Source: Desmodesmus armatus | Taxonomy: Eukaryota; Chlorophyta; Chlorophyceae; Sphaeropleales; Scenedesmaceae | Length of the DNA stretch: 64,000 bases | Reading direction: 5' to 3' | Assembly: GCA_007449985.2 (NCBI GenBank) | Contig: VIIQ02000001.1 | Location: 434,001 to 498,000, forward strand | Shown here: positions 41,349-51,403 of the stretch, piece by piece | How the letters are laid out: every line of letters begins with the position of its first letter | Position numbering within the stretch: the stretch's first letter is position 1 | The notes under the pieces: generated by a model | Seen by the model: the letters and a program-made list of their open reading frames with translations, nothing else | Database searches by the model: none | Told to the model about the DNA's origin: nothing | Made by a program: the position numbers and the translations under genes

Positions 41349-43058
41349 TTGGGCACCCAAATGGCTGGATGCTGCAGCATTCAGCAAGACGGGATGCTGT
41401 CCGAGCAACTTGAGGCCGTGATGCGGTTGCGCATGGCATTTCGTGCAGATGCAGCAGGACACTCGTTTCCAACCCCGATTGCCAACAATATTAACCAGGC
41501 AGTGCTGCTTTCTCATGGATGTGCTCTTCTCGAAGCGTCCATGCCAACAGCAACCTCATCGACAGCATTAGGACGCTCAATCACCCAGCCAGCCCCTGCC
41601 ACAGTCCACAGCAGCACCTCATCTCCAGCACAGCATGAAATGCAGACTGGCCGGACAGTGTGGGCCTTCAGGCCACCTGACAGGGTACCTGTGACTACTG
41701 TCATCAGCCCTCCACCTAGCACACCCCTGTCAAGGCTGGCAGCCCGCAGGCGCAGCAGCAGCAGCAGCAGCGGGCGCACAGCCAGCACGCATCGCTCCAG
41801 TGCTACTGTTGCCACGTCTCACAGCACCACCGCAGATCCACCACAGCTGCCTTACATGAGGCAAGGTGCGCAGCACCCACACCCTCCTCAGAGGACAGCC
41901 ACAGCCCTCGGCATGCAGCAGCAGCCTCAGCAGTCCCACCAGCAGCAGCACCAGTCTGAGGAGGGAGCGTCTGCCAGTGGGCGCTATGACAGGAGCAGTA
42001 CCTCCCAAGCGGCTGCAGCAGCAAGGCAGATGTCCAGACCAGCAGCTGCACTGGCAGCAGCCAGGGAGCTGGATGCATTCTTTGCTCAACAACAGCAGCA
42101 GCAGCAGCAGCAGCAGATCAGTGCACCCCAGCAATGGAACAACAGCGCTGCTAGCAGGGCATCAACAGCCCTGAGGCCCCACAGCACCACTAGGGCTGCA
42201 CCCCTGCCCTCTGCACACCCACCAACCCGGGGCCTGGGCCTTTGTTGAACCCTCTGAGAGCACCTGATGGCGTGACATCAGCAGCATCCGCATTTGGACA
42301 CGGTGTCCCAGCACACAACAGCAGCAGCAGCGGCAGCAGCGGCAGCAGCAACAGCAGGGCTGGTGTTTCTTCACCTCGCATGACGCGCCTGCGACAGCGG
42401 CTGGCAGCCGACATCATCACAACATCTGCTCCACAACCAGCAGTACCAGCAGCAGCAGCAGCAGCAGCATCAGCACCAGGACACACCACAACCAGCGCTG
42501 GCCCCCTGTCCTGGCAGCCGCTGCAGTGCCCACCCACCCTACCACCAGGCAGAGGGGCCTCACCCTCAGGATCAGCACTGGCTGCTGCTGCCCTCACAAG
42601 AGTGACCCGGCTGCACACTGGGCCAGCTGAACCAGTCGGCAGCAGCAACACCTTGCCTTCCTCGTTCTCAACAAGCAACAACCCCGCTGCCAGTGGGGCA
42701 GCTCAAAATGGGGAAACCGCTCAGTCAGCAGCAACAGCAGCCGGCATCACCTTGCCCTCCTCTTTCTGCACCACCACTGCCACCATTGCCAGTCAGGCAG
42801 CTCAAACTGGGAACAGCTCTCAGTCATCATCATCAGCAGCAGCTGGTTGGCTGGACAGCTTGCCACTGCCGCCCCGTACAGAGGGAGTGCTACTGGCAGG
42901 CCGTGGAGCAGCACGACCTGCTGCGGAATCAAGCGCAGCACGGCCACCAATCCAGCCACACCTCCGACCATCGGGGATGGCAGCTGGTGCAGCAACCCCG
43001 GCTGTTGCACCACCCCCATGGAGCTGGCCACATCCCCAGCTGGAGTCACACTCGCCAC

Positions 43059-43090
<32 letters not shown>

Positions 43091-45331
43091 ACACTTGGAA
43101 CGGCTCCAGGGGCAGGAGCAGCAGCCCCGCCTGCTGCGGTGCGTGTTGGCGGTGGGTACCTCCTCTTGGGAACCCCTGTGCCCTCCAATACCACCATGCA
43201 GCACAGCAGGTACAGCTCTGGTGAGGCGATTCACCACCTCCCCAGGGTGAGGCAATTCGACAGAAACAGGGCTGCCGCGAGTGCCAGCAGCAGCGTGTTG
43301 AGCAGAGCCTATGCACAGCAACACCACCGTGCGGGTCCAGTCGCTGCTGCTGCTGGTGCTGTCAGCAGCAATGTAGTGACACGCCGCGCTGGTGGGGACC
43401 CTGCCGCAATGGTTGGTACACCTACTGCCACAGGCACCAGCAGCACAGCAGCACCACTCAATGCCCCACTCCGCAGCACACCAGGCACATCAGCAGCAGC
43501 AGCAGCCTTCAACACTACCGAAGGGTCAACCGCCAGTGCTGCCACATCCCCCAGCAGCACAGCAGCATCCCGCGGCAGCAGCACCTCCAGGTACCTGGTC
43601 GGCATCACCACCCCCTCACCATTTGCAACAGCTTCAGCCCAGCAACCACCGCAAGGCTCACCCCTGCTCCAAGCAGCCTCAGCTCGAGCATCAAATGCCA
43701 GTAGTGCTGCAGCCGGCCAAGGCAGTAGTGATGTTGGTGCCTCTTCCAGTGCAGCCTCAGCCCAGCAACCACCGCAACTTGCGAGCGGCTCACCCCTGCT
43801 GCTAGCAGCCTCAGCTCAAGCAGCCGCTGCCATCAGCGGTGCTGCTGCCGCTGCTGCTGCTGCTGCATACTCACCAGAGGGTGCTCCTGGTGCTGCTCGG
43901 CAGCAGCAGCAACCTGCCACTGGTGGTGCCAGTGCTGCCGCCGCTGCTGCTGCTGCTGCTGCTGCTGCCAGCCTCAGCAGGGAGGGCAGCCTCACAGACA
44001 GTGAAGCATCACTGCCAGAGCTGCTAGAGACAATCAGGGAGGGATACAGCCCACTGCCAACCAGCCCCAGCCTACTAGCAAGTATTACAGCACACTCCTC
44101 AGTGATTGCCCCTGCCGCCCACCCAGCAGCAGCAGCAGCGGCGGCGGCGGCGGCAGCAGAAAGGGGATCGCAAGGAGCAGTTGGGCGTGTCGTGGAAAGT
44201 GCAGCCTTCAACCCCCTGAGACCACCTCCACCAGCAGCCAGAACTATTGGGGGACAGGTGGGCCCAAGCCTTGCTGCTTCAGCTGCAGCAGCAGCTGCAG
44301 CAGCTGCCAATAGCACGGCTGCGCCGCTTTTCACGACGACAGGGGCAGCAACAGCTGCACAAGCTGCAGGTAGTCCTGTCCCTGCGGCAGTTGTTGACCG
44401 TATGGCGGGTGGACAACAGCTGGCAGCGGCTACTGCAGAGGGTGCAGACACCACAGGCTACAGCAGTGCGGGCAGCAGCAGCAGCAGCAACAGTGGCGAC
44501 GCTGATGCAGACGTGTTGCTGGCCATACAGCTTCTGACAGAGAGCCTCGCAACGCTCAGGGAGACCCATGACCTGATCGATGGCATGCTGGGGCTGGATG
44601 CAGCTGCTGCTGTAGCTGCAAATGGTGTTGTCAGTGTTCCCGGCAGCAGCAGCAGCAGCGGTGATGGCAGCAGTGCGCGCACCAGTGACAGCAGCAGTGC
44701 CACACAGGGCGCCTCCAACATCACCAGCAGCAGCAGCAGCTCCAGCAGCAGCCTCACGACGTGCGTGGTGTGTATGTCGGCTCCGAGGAACGTCCTCCTG
44801 CTGCCGTGCAAGCACCTCGTGCTTTGCGGAAACTGCTTCGGCCGCATGTCGGCCGACGCGCGGCGACAGCACAGCAGCAGCACGATGGAGCTCCCCAACA
44901 GCTTCGTAGCTGACTGGGATGATGACGGACTGCTGCAGCGCTTGCTGCATCCTGAGGATCAGCGGAGTGCCCCCGCCAATTTTGGCGGGAACACGAGCGG
45001 CAACAACCTCGGCAGCAGCAGCGCCGCGCCCCATGAAACCGAACAGGCTGCGCCAGTTGCACGCCGCAGATCGTCACACAGGGAGTGGTTGGGGCCAATC
45101 CCGCCTGGCGTGCTGCTCCCCGGCCAAGTCGACTATCACTGGTGGGCTCACCCAGTGGGTGCTACTGCAGGGCAGGGTTCTGCAGCTGGCCTTGAGGTTC
45201 GGGGCATAGGAATAGGCAGGGAGGCGGCCAGGATGGCGATGCATGATGGACTGAGGTATGGTGCATTGGTGAGGTGTCCTATGTGCAGGAGGGCAGTTGA
45301 GCAGAGCGTGTCTGGTGTGCTGATAGTGTAG
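41349..45331 (+). CDS. Ser/Ala-rich RING-finger protein with split RING
   Basis: Two overlapping frames appear to form one gene. The first (41349-42248, ~299 codons) and second (open from ~42194 to 45331, ~1,040 codons) share the same Ser/Ala/Gln/Thr-rich style but are offset by one base near 42195-42248. An intron or a missing base near the CCCGGGGCC run would join them. The C-terminus holds a C3HC4 RING: CVVCMSAPRNVLLLPC, then KHLVLCGNC. The last pair (VRCPMCRRAVEQ) comes only after about 125 residues rich in Ser and Gly, instead of the usual ~10-25. CxxC-leading RINGs of this kind are E3 ubiquitin ligases, so ligase activity is inferred. The very long disordered N-terminus shows no other domain. 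The initiating Met is uncertain. Confidence 0.65.
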
Positions 45332-45362
45332 GCGTCAGTTAGCATGCTGGGTTCGCACATCA

Positions 45363-45575
45363 GTGGTGGGCCCACCCAGTGGATTCTACTGTTGGGCAGG
45401 CTTCTGCTGCTGCCAGCAACATGGCCGGGCAAGACCTGGAGGTTCGGGGTGTGGGGATAGCAGGGAGGCGGCCAGGATGGCGATGCATGATGGACTGAGG
45501 TGTGGTGCATTGGTGAGGTGTCCTATGAGCAGGAGGGCAGTTGAGCAGAGTGTATCTGGTGTGCTGATAGTGTAG
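45363..45575 (+). pseudogene. Duplicated, damaged tail of the RING gene
   Basis: This segment repeats the last ~200 bp of the RING gene (45142-45331) directly after it. It keeps the frame at the end (AARMAMHDGLRCGALVRCP ... SVSGVLIV, stop at 45575). The final zinc pair CPMC has become CPMS, so the copy could not complete a RING, and it has small indels upstream. Confidence 0.85.
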
Positions 45576-45622
45576 GCGTTGGTCACCACGCTGAGGCCGC
45601 ACTCATGCAGTTGTGGTGATGT

Positions 45623-45972
45623 TGTAATAAGATCGCAGAGGCTGAAGCTGCCGTGTCTGTCAACGAAAAGAAGTAGTAAGTGATGCATATGCATGTGCAG
45701 CTGAAGCTAGACGAGCTTCGGGGCCCCCAAACCCTTGGCTCACTGTGACCTGAAGGTGCCTGGCCAGTTGCTGTCCTCCTGCTGGGCTGGATGTTGCATC
45801 AAAGCTCCACTGTGATCATCAGTGCTGGGTCATGCTGGCTGTTCCGCCTGCTGAGCTGGGCTGGGCTGATGTCAACAATAGCAACACTCTGCCTGCAAAA
45901 TCACAAGAAACATACCTGCAGAACAGCGCAGCAACAAGATGTCAGCACAGCAAAGGAGAGGGGGGTCGACCA
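45623..45972 (-). mobile_element. Retroposed element, short copy (350 bp) with 15-bp target-site duplication
   Basis: The 15-mer CAGTTGTGGTGATGT occurs at 45608-45622 and 45973-45987, exactly flanking a segment nearly identical to 24402-24751. The shared end is TGTAATAAG; the other end stops ~310 bp earlier than in the longer copy. Roughly a dozen differences separate the copies by eye, so both insertions are probably young. The different duplications show independent insertions. Confidence 0.8.
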
Positions 45973-45987
45973 CAGTTGTGGTGATGT

Positions 45988-47050
45988 GGGCCATAGTGCA
46001 GTAGGCGCCCTTTTGAAATCACTGATTGGGTTCTGAGGTCCAGTAACGACAAGTGCCATGGTGTGTTGAGCATTGATGCATGATTGTGATGGCTGTGGTG
46101 TTGGTGATGATTGATTTGTGTCAACTGGCTTTCTGCCCCACCGCCTGGCCTGCTTGTGGGTTGTGGTGACCAGATGGTGAGACCTTTCAGGTGGTTGTGA
46201 CTGTACTCTAGCCTGTACTCTAGCCTGAGGGGGACAGCCCAGCACAATGCCGGCCATTTGTACTCTGTAAGCGATTGGTATTTGTGAGCAGTAATAGATT
46301 GGCTGCTGGTTGACTGTGAATGTGCAGAGAATCGGGGTTTACAACCACTGGCAGCCCAGGCAATTGACGTGGTGATCAGCTGTAACTCCAGCCTGAAGTT
46401 GCCATAGGCACCAATGTCCACACACCCGAATCGCTGCACATAAGGGCCAACCACCCAGCTACACTTGCGCAGCCTGTGGCACGATAGGACCGCACAAGCA
46501 TGCCCACATGCTTACACAAACACCACACTGTTTGCCCACAAGCTAGTGCACGCAGCTGCGTCGGCCTGACAGCTGACAAGGTCCACATTCAGTGACGGCA
46601 GCTGTTACGCAGCAGCACACAGGCCAAGCAGTGGCAAGCCCTGGTGCAGTGTTGATGCTGTCCCATCAAGCACGACCCAGGACAAATAGCTCATGTGATG
46701 CAAAAGCTAGGCCTAGCTAGGTGGCACTGACAGAGCACCTGAGCATGGTGATATAGGTTTGTCAAGCTCACAAACAAGCCTGCCAGGACCCCGCCAAAAC
46801 CCTCACAAATCGCGACGCAAAGCCATGACGCCACTCAAACCAACTGTTGTTTCCGTGCACACAAACAAACAACAAACAAACAAAACAACCAGCCGCAAGA
46901 AACACCGCTGCTGCGAGCAGTGAAATCACCACCTGTATCGCGTCTCCCGTCTTTCAACCCCTCCCACCTGCAAAACATTGTCTGTACCCTGCGCTTTAAC
47001 CCTGCAACATGTCACACAAGTGACAACCTGCAGCCACACCCTACACCGTC
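45988..47050. other. Intergenic region, no gene seen
   Basis: This lies between the short retroposed element and the 3' end of the minus-strand desaturase-like gene. Only low-quality short frames occur. An ACAAACAAAC-rich run lies near 46860-46885. Confidence 0.5.
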
Positions 47051-47082
47051 CTAGGCACTGCTACCTCCCGCCAGCTGCTCTA

Positions 47083-47115
<33 letters not shown>

Positions 47116-47215
47116 CTCCCCTGCTGCGCCTGCTGCCATTACCAGCAGCCAAAGACCCCAGCAGTGTCTCCAAAGGTATACTGGGTGTAATCACCGGCAC
47201 CTTTTGCCTGCTGCC

Positions 47216-47251
<36 letters not shown>

Positions 47252-50200
47252 GGCCTCACTGCTAGCAGCATCCTGCTGCTGCTGCTCCTGCTGCTGCTGC
47301 TGCTGTTTGCAGGCTTCGACAAGGTCTGCTGCTTCATCAAAGCTGAGGTACCGCTGCTGCTGCTCGTCGTACACCAGCCAGGCTGTCATGAGGTTGCGCA
47401 ACAGGTTGGGGTTCAGCGTGGCGATGGTGAGGTATTGACCCAACCTCTGCTGAAGGTACTCCTGCAGGCACAAAACATACAGATATGGCAAGATACAATA
47501 TATTACCTCATCATAAAAGATGACGAAGATGGTGCACAGAATTCCCGCACAACAAAAAAAGGGAAGCGTACTGACATATATACATGTGGTGGACAGGCCC
47601 CCTGCACCAGAGCCAACAACCCACACCACCCACCCACCCACCCACAAACCTGTGCTACTGGCAGGTTGTAGCTGGGGATGCTGATTGAGAGGTGTGAGGG
47701 CAGGTGGTGGTTGGAGTGGTGCAGCAGCACCTCCAGCCTCATCAATCTCTATACACGCTCTTCCTTCAGCTCTACTGTGCATACAACAACAAGTGCATGT
47801 ATGTGCCACACCACGCTACCACACCAATCCAGAGACCCCCCTTCCCTCCCTCAGCACCCAACCCATGCACCAGAGCCGACAACCCACCCACCCACCTGTG
47901 CTACTGGCAGGTTGTAGCTGGGTATGCTGATTGAGAGGTGTGAAGGCAGGTGGTGGTTGGAGTGGTGCAGCAGCACCTCCAACCAGCGGGGCAGCTGGAC
48001 ACTCACGGTGCCGTTGATGGTGGCCTGGGCCTGGTCATAGGTCAAACCCTGTGAGAGAGTGAGGGACGAGTGAGAGAAAAGAGTGAGTGCCTTCAGTAAG
48101 GGTGAGAATCATGCTGTGAGAGGGGCTGAGTGCTTGATAATGACAAGTGTGTGATGAGTCCAGATGTGCACAGATGTGCACAGAACGGTGCTGGGTACAA
48201 ATAAACAGTCGCAGCAACAAATGACAGCCGGTCTCACCTCTTCAGTCCAGGGTATGTGTGGTGCCGTATGTTGCACGAGTGACATCACACTCAACCAGCC
48301 ATGAAACACCAGCCAGGGGCCCAGCCAGTACGTCACCAGGCCCCCCACTCCCCCAGCCCCCACCAGCGCCGGCCACACAACCCCGATGAACCCCAGCGGC
48401 AGCGCCCAGCTGAGCCACACCCAAAGCCGCGTCTGCTTGGGGTGTAGCTTGAGGTCAAAACCCTCTAGGGTTCGAGCCCAGCGGCCGATAGAGGCGAAGA
48501 ATTTGAGGGGTGTGGCCATGCAGAGGGCGGCGAGGGTGGCTTGCCAGGCTGGCATGGCTGCGAGGTCCTGGGGCAGGAGGGGGTGCCAGCCGTCCAAGTC
48601 TTCGTACAGCTGATTGGTGCACCTGAAGAAGACAAAAACATGAGTGGTGTGGGCACAGGCAGGGAGTGGGAACAGATGAGTTGACGTCGGATCAGTGGCT
48701 TCAGTGTCATGATGAGCCAAAGGAGCGAGGGGGGTGGGGAAGGAGGGGAGTGTTGGATGAGAGAGACGGGTGTGGCCATGCAGAGGGCGGTGAGGGTGGC
48801 TTGCCAGGATGGCATTGATGCAAGGTCCTGGGGCAATAGGGGGTGCCAGCCGTCCAAGTCTTCGTACAGCTGTTTGGTGCACCTGCAGGTGAAGCATGAG
48901 GAATGTAGGGAGAGAGGGAGTCGGGACGGATAAGTTAACGTCGCTTTGGTAGCTTGAGCGTCATGATGAGGCCAGGGAGGGGGGGGTGTTGATTTCAGGA
49001 GAGGGGTGTTGCCATGCATAGGGCTGTGATGGTGGCTTGCCAGGCTGGCATGGCTGCGAGGTCCTGGGGCAGGAGGGGGTACCAGCCATCCAAGTCTTCG
49101 AATAGCTGATTGGTGCACCTGCAGAAGGAAAACTTTCAAGGGGTGTGCGGACAGGGAGGGAGTGGGGACAGATGACGTCAATTGAGTAGCTTTGGTGTGC
49201 TGAAGGGGGCCCCGGGGGAGGGTGGGGGTTAGGGTGAGGGTGGAGGGACGTGTTGAATGCAAGAGAAGGGTGTGGCCATGCAGAGGGCGGTAAGGGTGGC
49301 TTGCCAGGCTGGCATGGCTGCGAGGTCCTGGGCAGGAGGGGGTGCCAGCCGTCCAAGTCTTCGTACAGCTGATTGGTGCACCTACAGAGGAGAGGATGGT
49401 GTGGAGGACAAAATAGACCGAAAAGGTGGATAGGAAGGAAGACCTTGTAGCTCATCAGCGATAGGGCCATCAGCACATCACCAACTACAATCCTGCTATC
49501 TCTACAACAGTGCCAGCACCATGCACCCCAGAGCGCAGCCCCCATCCTACAACCTCCATTCTCTCTGCCCCGGCCAGCAACGCCGCAAGCGAACCCAACC
49601 CACCGACCTCAGCTCCCAACCCACACCACACTCAGAACCAAAGACATATCGCTCTCCCCTCCCCTCTGGTCATGAACTGTACAACCCAGGTGGTGCCACC
49701 AACCCCGTGCCCTCAAAACTGCCCAAACCACCGACCTCAGCCCCTCCCCAGCCCACACCACGACCACCCAAAACGATCAATTGCTGCGCTCTCCTCCACC
49801 CATCAATACAAGGACTTTGCTCCACTGTTCAGGACTCCCTTCAGATCCCCCCCCTCTCCCCAAACATTGCAATACTCACATGATGTGATTGAAGTACTTG
49901 AGCCGGAAGATCTCATAGCTCATCAGTGACGGGGCCATCAGCATGACACCCACCACATCCCCGCTACTTCTACAACAGTGCTAGCACCATGCAGCCTCTA
50001 GGGTCCAAAGCACAGTCCCAATCCCCACACCCTCCATCCCTTCTTGCTCGGCCCGCACCAACTGCAAGCAGAAACCAGCCCAACAGCCTCAGCCGCATCC
50101 CCAACCACCACACACTGAGAACAAAAGGCATACGGCTCCCCCCCCCCCCCACTTGAGTACACACACCACTCCAATGCCCCCACTCCCTGTCCCCAAAGTC

Positions 50201-51144
50201 CTCCACTAGACTCACATGATGTGGTTGAAGTACTTGAGCCGGAAGATCTCATAGCTCATCAGGGAGGGAGCCATCAGCATGGCACCCACCACATCCTGAA
50301 TCAGCGGACGCTCCGGCCAAAAGGCAAAGTGCGCACAGTCCACTGCCGTCTGAAACACCCCATAGTACCCCGTCCCCACCACCACCCACGCCAGCAGCTG
50401 CTGCCACAGCGGGCATATGCTGTGCCAATACCACAGGTGGCTATACCCTAGGGCCATAAGACCTAGGCTGAGGGAGAGGTAGCCTAGGGCTTTGGCGAGG
50501 TCTAGGGCGAAGACCTGCTCTGGCAGGGTTTCGGCCAGCGCTGTGAGGGAGATGCCTTCTGGTAAGGGCCGCCCAACTTGGACATACCCCCAGTCTGCTG
50601 CTGCCTGTTCTAGCTCGGCATCTGACATGTCGTTGAGCCAAAGGGCGGCACTGCGGCTGGGCGGGAGGTCCAAGGGCGGGAGATCCAGCCCTTGCTGCTG
50701 CTGCTGCTGTTGATGCTGCGGAGTGCTGGTGCTGCTGCCTGGAGTGCTGTCCTCTGCTGCTGCTGCGGCTGCAGCTGCAAGCACGGACCGCGGTTGGTGC
50801 TGCTGCTGCTGCCGGTGGTACTGCTGCTGAGGTGAGGCACCAGCAGCAGCAGCACCTGCAGCGATCGGCAGGTGTTGCTGCTGCTGCAACAGCCCACTGC
50901 TGTTGTGCCCGTCGCTAATGCGTAGGTGGTGATGACAGCGCGTGCTGCTGCTGGTGTTTAATGAACGCCCCGATCTGTTGGATGGTAACGCTGCAAACCT
51001 GCTGCTGGGCTGCCTAGTGCTGGTCCTGCTACTGCTGCTGCCAGGGAGGACCATGCTGGTGTGCACTGGCTGCAGCAGGCGCTGCGCTGCTGCATTGCCA
51101 CGAACCAGCATACCGGAAACACGTACGATATGAGGCGAATGCAA
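47051..51144 (-). CDS. FAD6-type plastid desaturase relative with degraded histidine boxes
   Basis: Four exons join in phase: 51144-50216, 48622-48238, 48048-47896 and 47461-47051, about 625 residues. The N-terminus is Ser/Arg-rich (transit-peptide-like) followed by poly-Gln/Ala. The body follows plastid omega-6 desaturase FAD6: QDVVGAMLMAPSLMSYEIF, NQLYEDLDGWHPLL, SLVQHTAPHIPW, DQAQATINGTVSVQLPRWLE, SISIPSYNLPVAQ and LMTAWLVYDEQQQRYLSFDE. FAD6 needs HDCAH, HDRHH and HIPHH to bind two irons. Here the aligned sites read VDCAH, YFNHI and HLPSH, so several ligands are missing and normal desaturation is unlikely. A non-catalytic, regulatory or different role is inference. The last exon adds a poly-Gln/Ala tail. 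The introns contain many copies of its own exon ends. Confidence 0.75.
47650..47734 (-). pseudogene. Copy of desaturase-like exon 3 end
   Basis: This repeats the 3' part of exon 3 (47896-47980) almost exactly, including the HHLPSH region and the CCAGTAGCACAG end. The following bases are GTTTGTGGG rather than GTGGGTGGG, so the donor is altered. Confidence 0.8.
48771..48882 (-). pseudogene. Copy A of desaturase-like exon 2 start
   Basis: This repeats the first ~110 bp of exon 2 with a good acceptor (TCACCTGCAG) and an open frame (CTKQLYEDLDGWHPLL, then DLASMPSWQATL). It diverges from exon 2 after ATPV and runs into unrelated sequence. Confidence 0.85.
49006..49118 (-). pseudogene. Copy B of desaturase-like exon 2 start
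   Basis: Another copy of the exon 2 start with an acceptor (TTCTGCAG). It reads CTNQLFEDLDGWYPLL, so the conserved His of the GWHP motif is now Tyr. The copy ends after MATPLS. Confidence 0.85.
49270..49381 (-). pseudogene. Copy C of desaturase-like exon 2 start, frameshifted
   Basis: This copy is nearest to exon 1 and has an acceptor (CTCTGTAG). It lost one C in the LLPQD codons (CTGCCCAGGACC), which shifts the frame. If spliced to exon 1 it would truncate the protein. Confidence 0.85.
49437..49960 (-). pseudogene. Two copies of desaturase-like exon 1 end
   Basis: At 49880-49960 the last ~80 bp of exon 1 (50216-50296) is repeated with the frame and the GTGAGT donor intact (MLMAPSLMSYEIFRLKYFNH). 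At 49437-49487 a more decayed copy reads VLMALSLMSYKVF and has no donor. Together with copies A-C, they indicate repeated duplication of the exon 1/exon 2 block. Confidence 0.85.
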
Positions 51145-51403
51145 AGAGGTACGTTGCTGAGCTGACCAGTTTGGTTGAGCTGAGATCAGCTGTTAGCAAA
51201 TGTCGGCACTAGACAAAGCAGCTCCAGCGTAACTAGCTTTTCAGTCTACATTGAAGAGCTACAGATCTGATGTCTCTCGCAGTCCTCGTAAGCTTCCGAT
51301 CCTTCAGTCATCGTTTGACTCACCCTCGTTAGCTAGGCTGTCGCTTCTCGACACCACAGATACAAACTACATCTTCAACTCAATCATCTGAATCCTGTCT
51401 TTT
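51145..51403. promoter_or_regulatory. Divergent promoter region, desaturase-like / CGI-58-like
   Basis: There are only 259 bp between the two start codons. Composition is balanced and free of CAG repeats. No TATA box or known element is evident. Both genes belong to lipid families, so shared control is plausible but untested. Confidence 0.5.
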
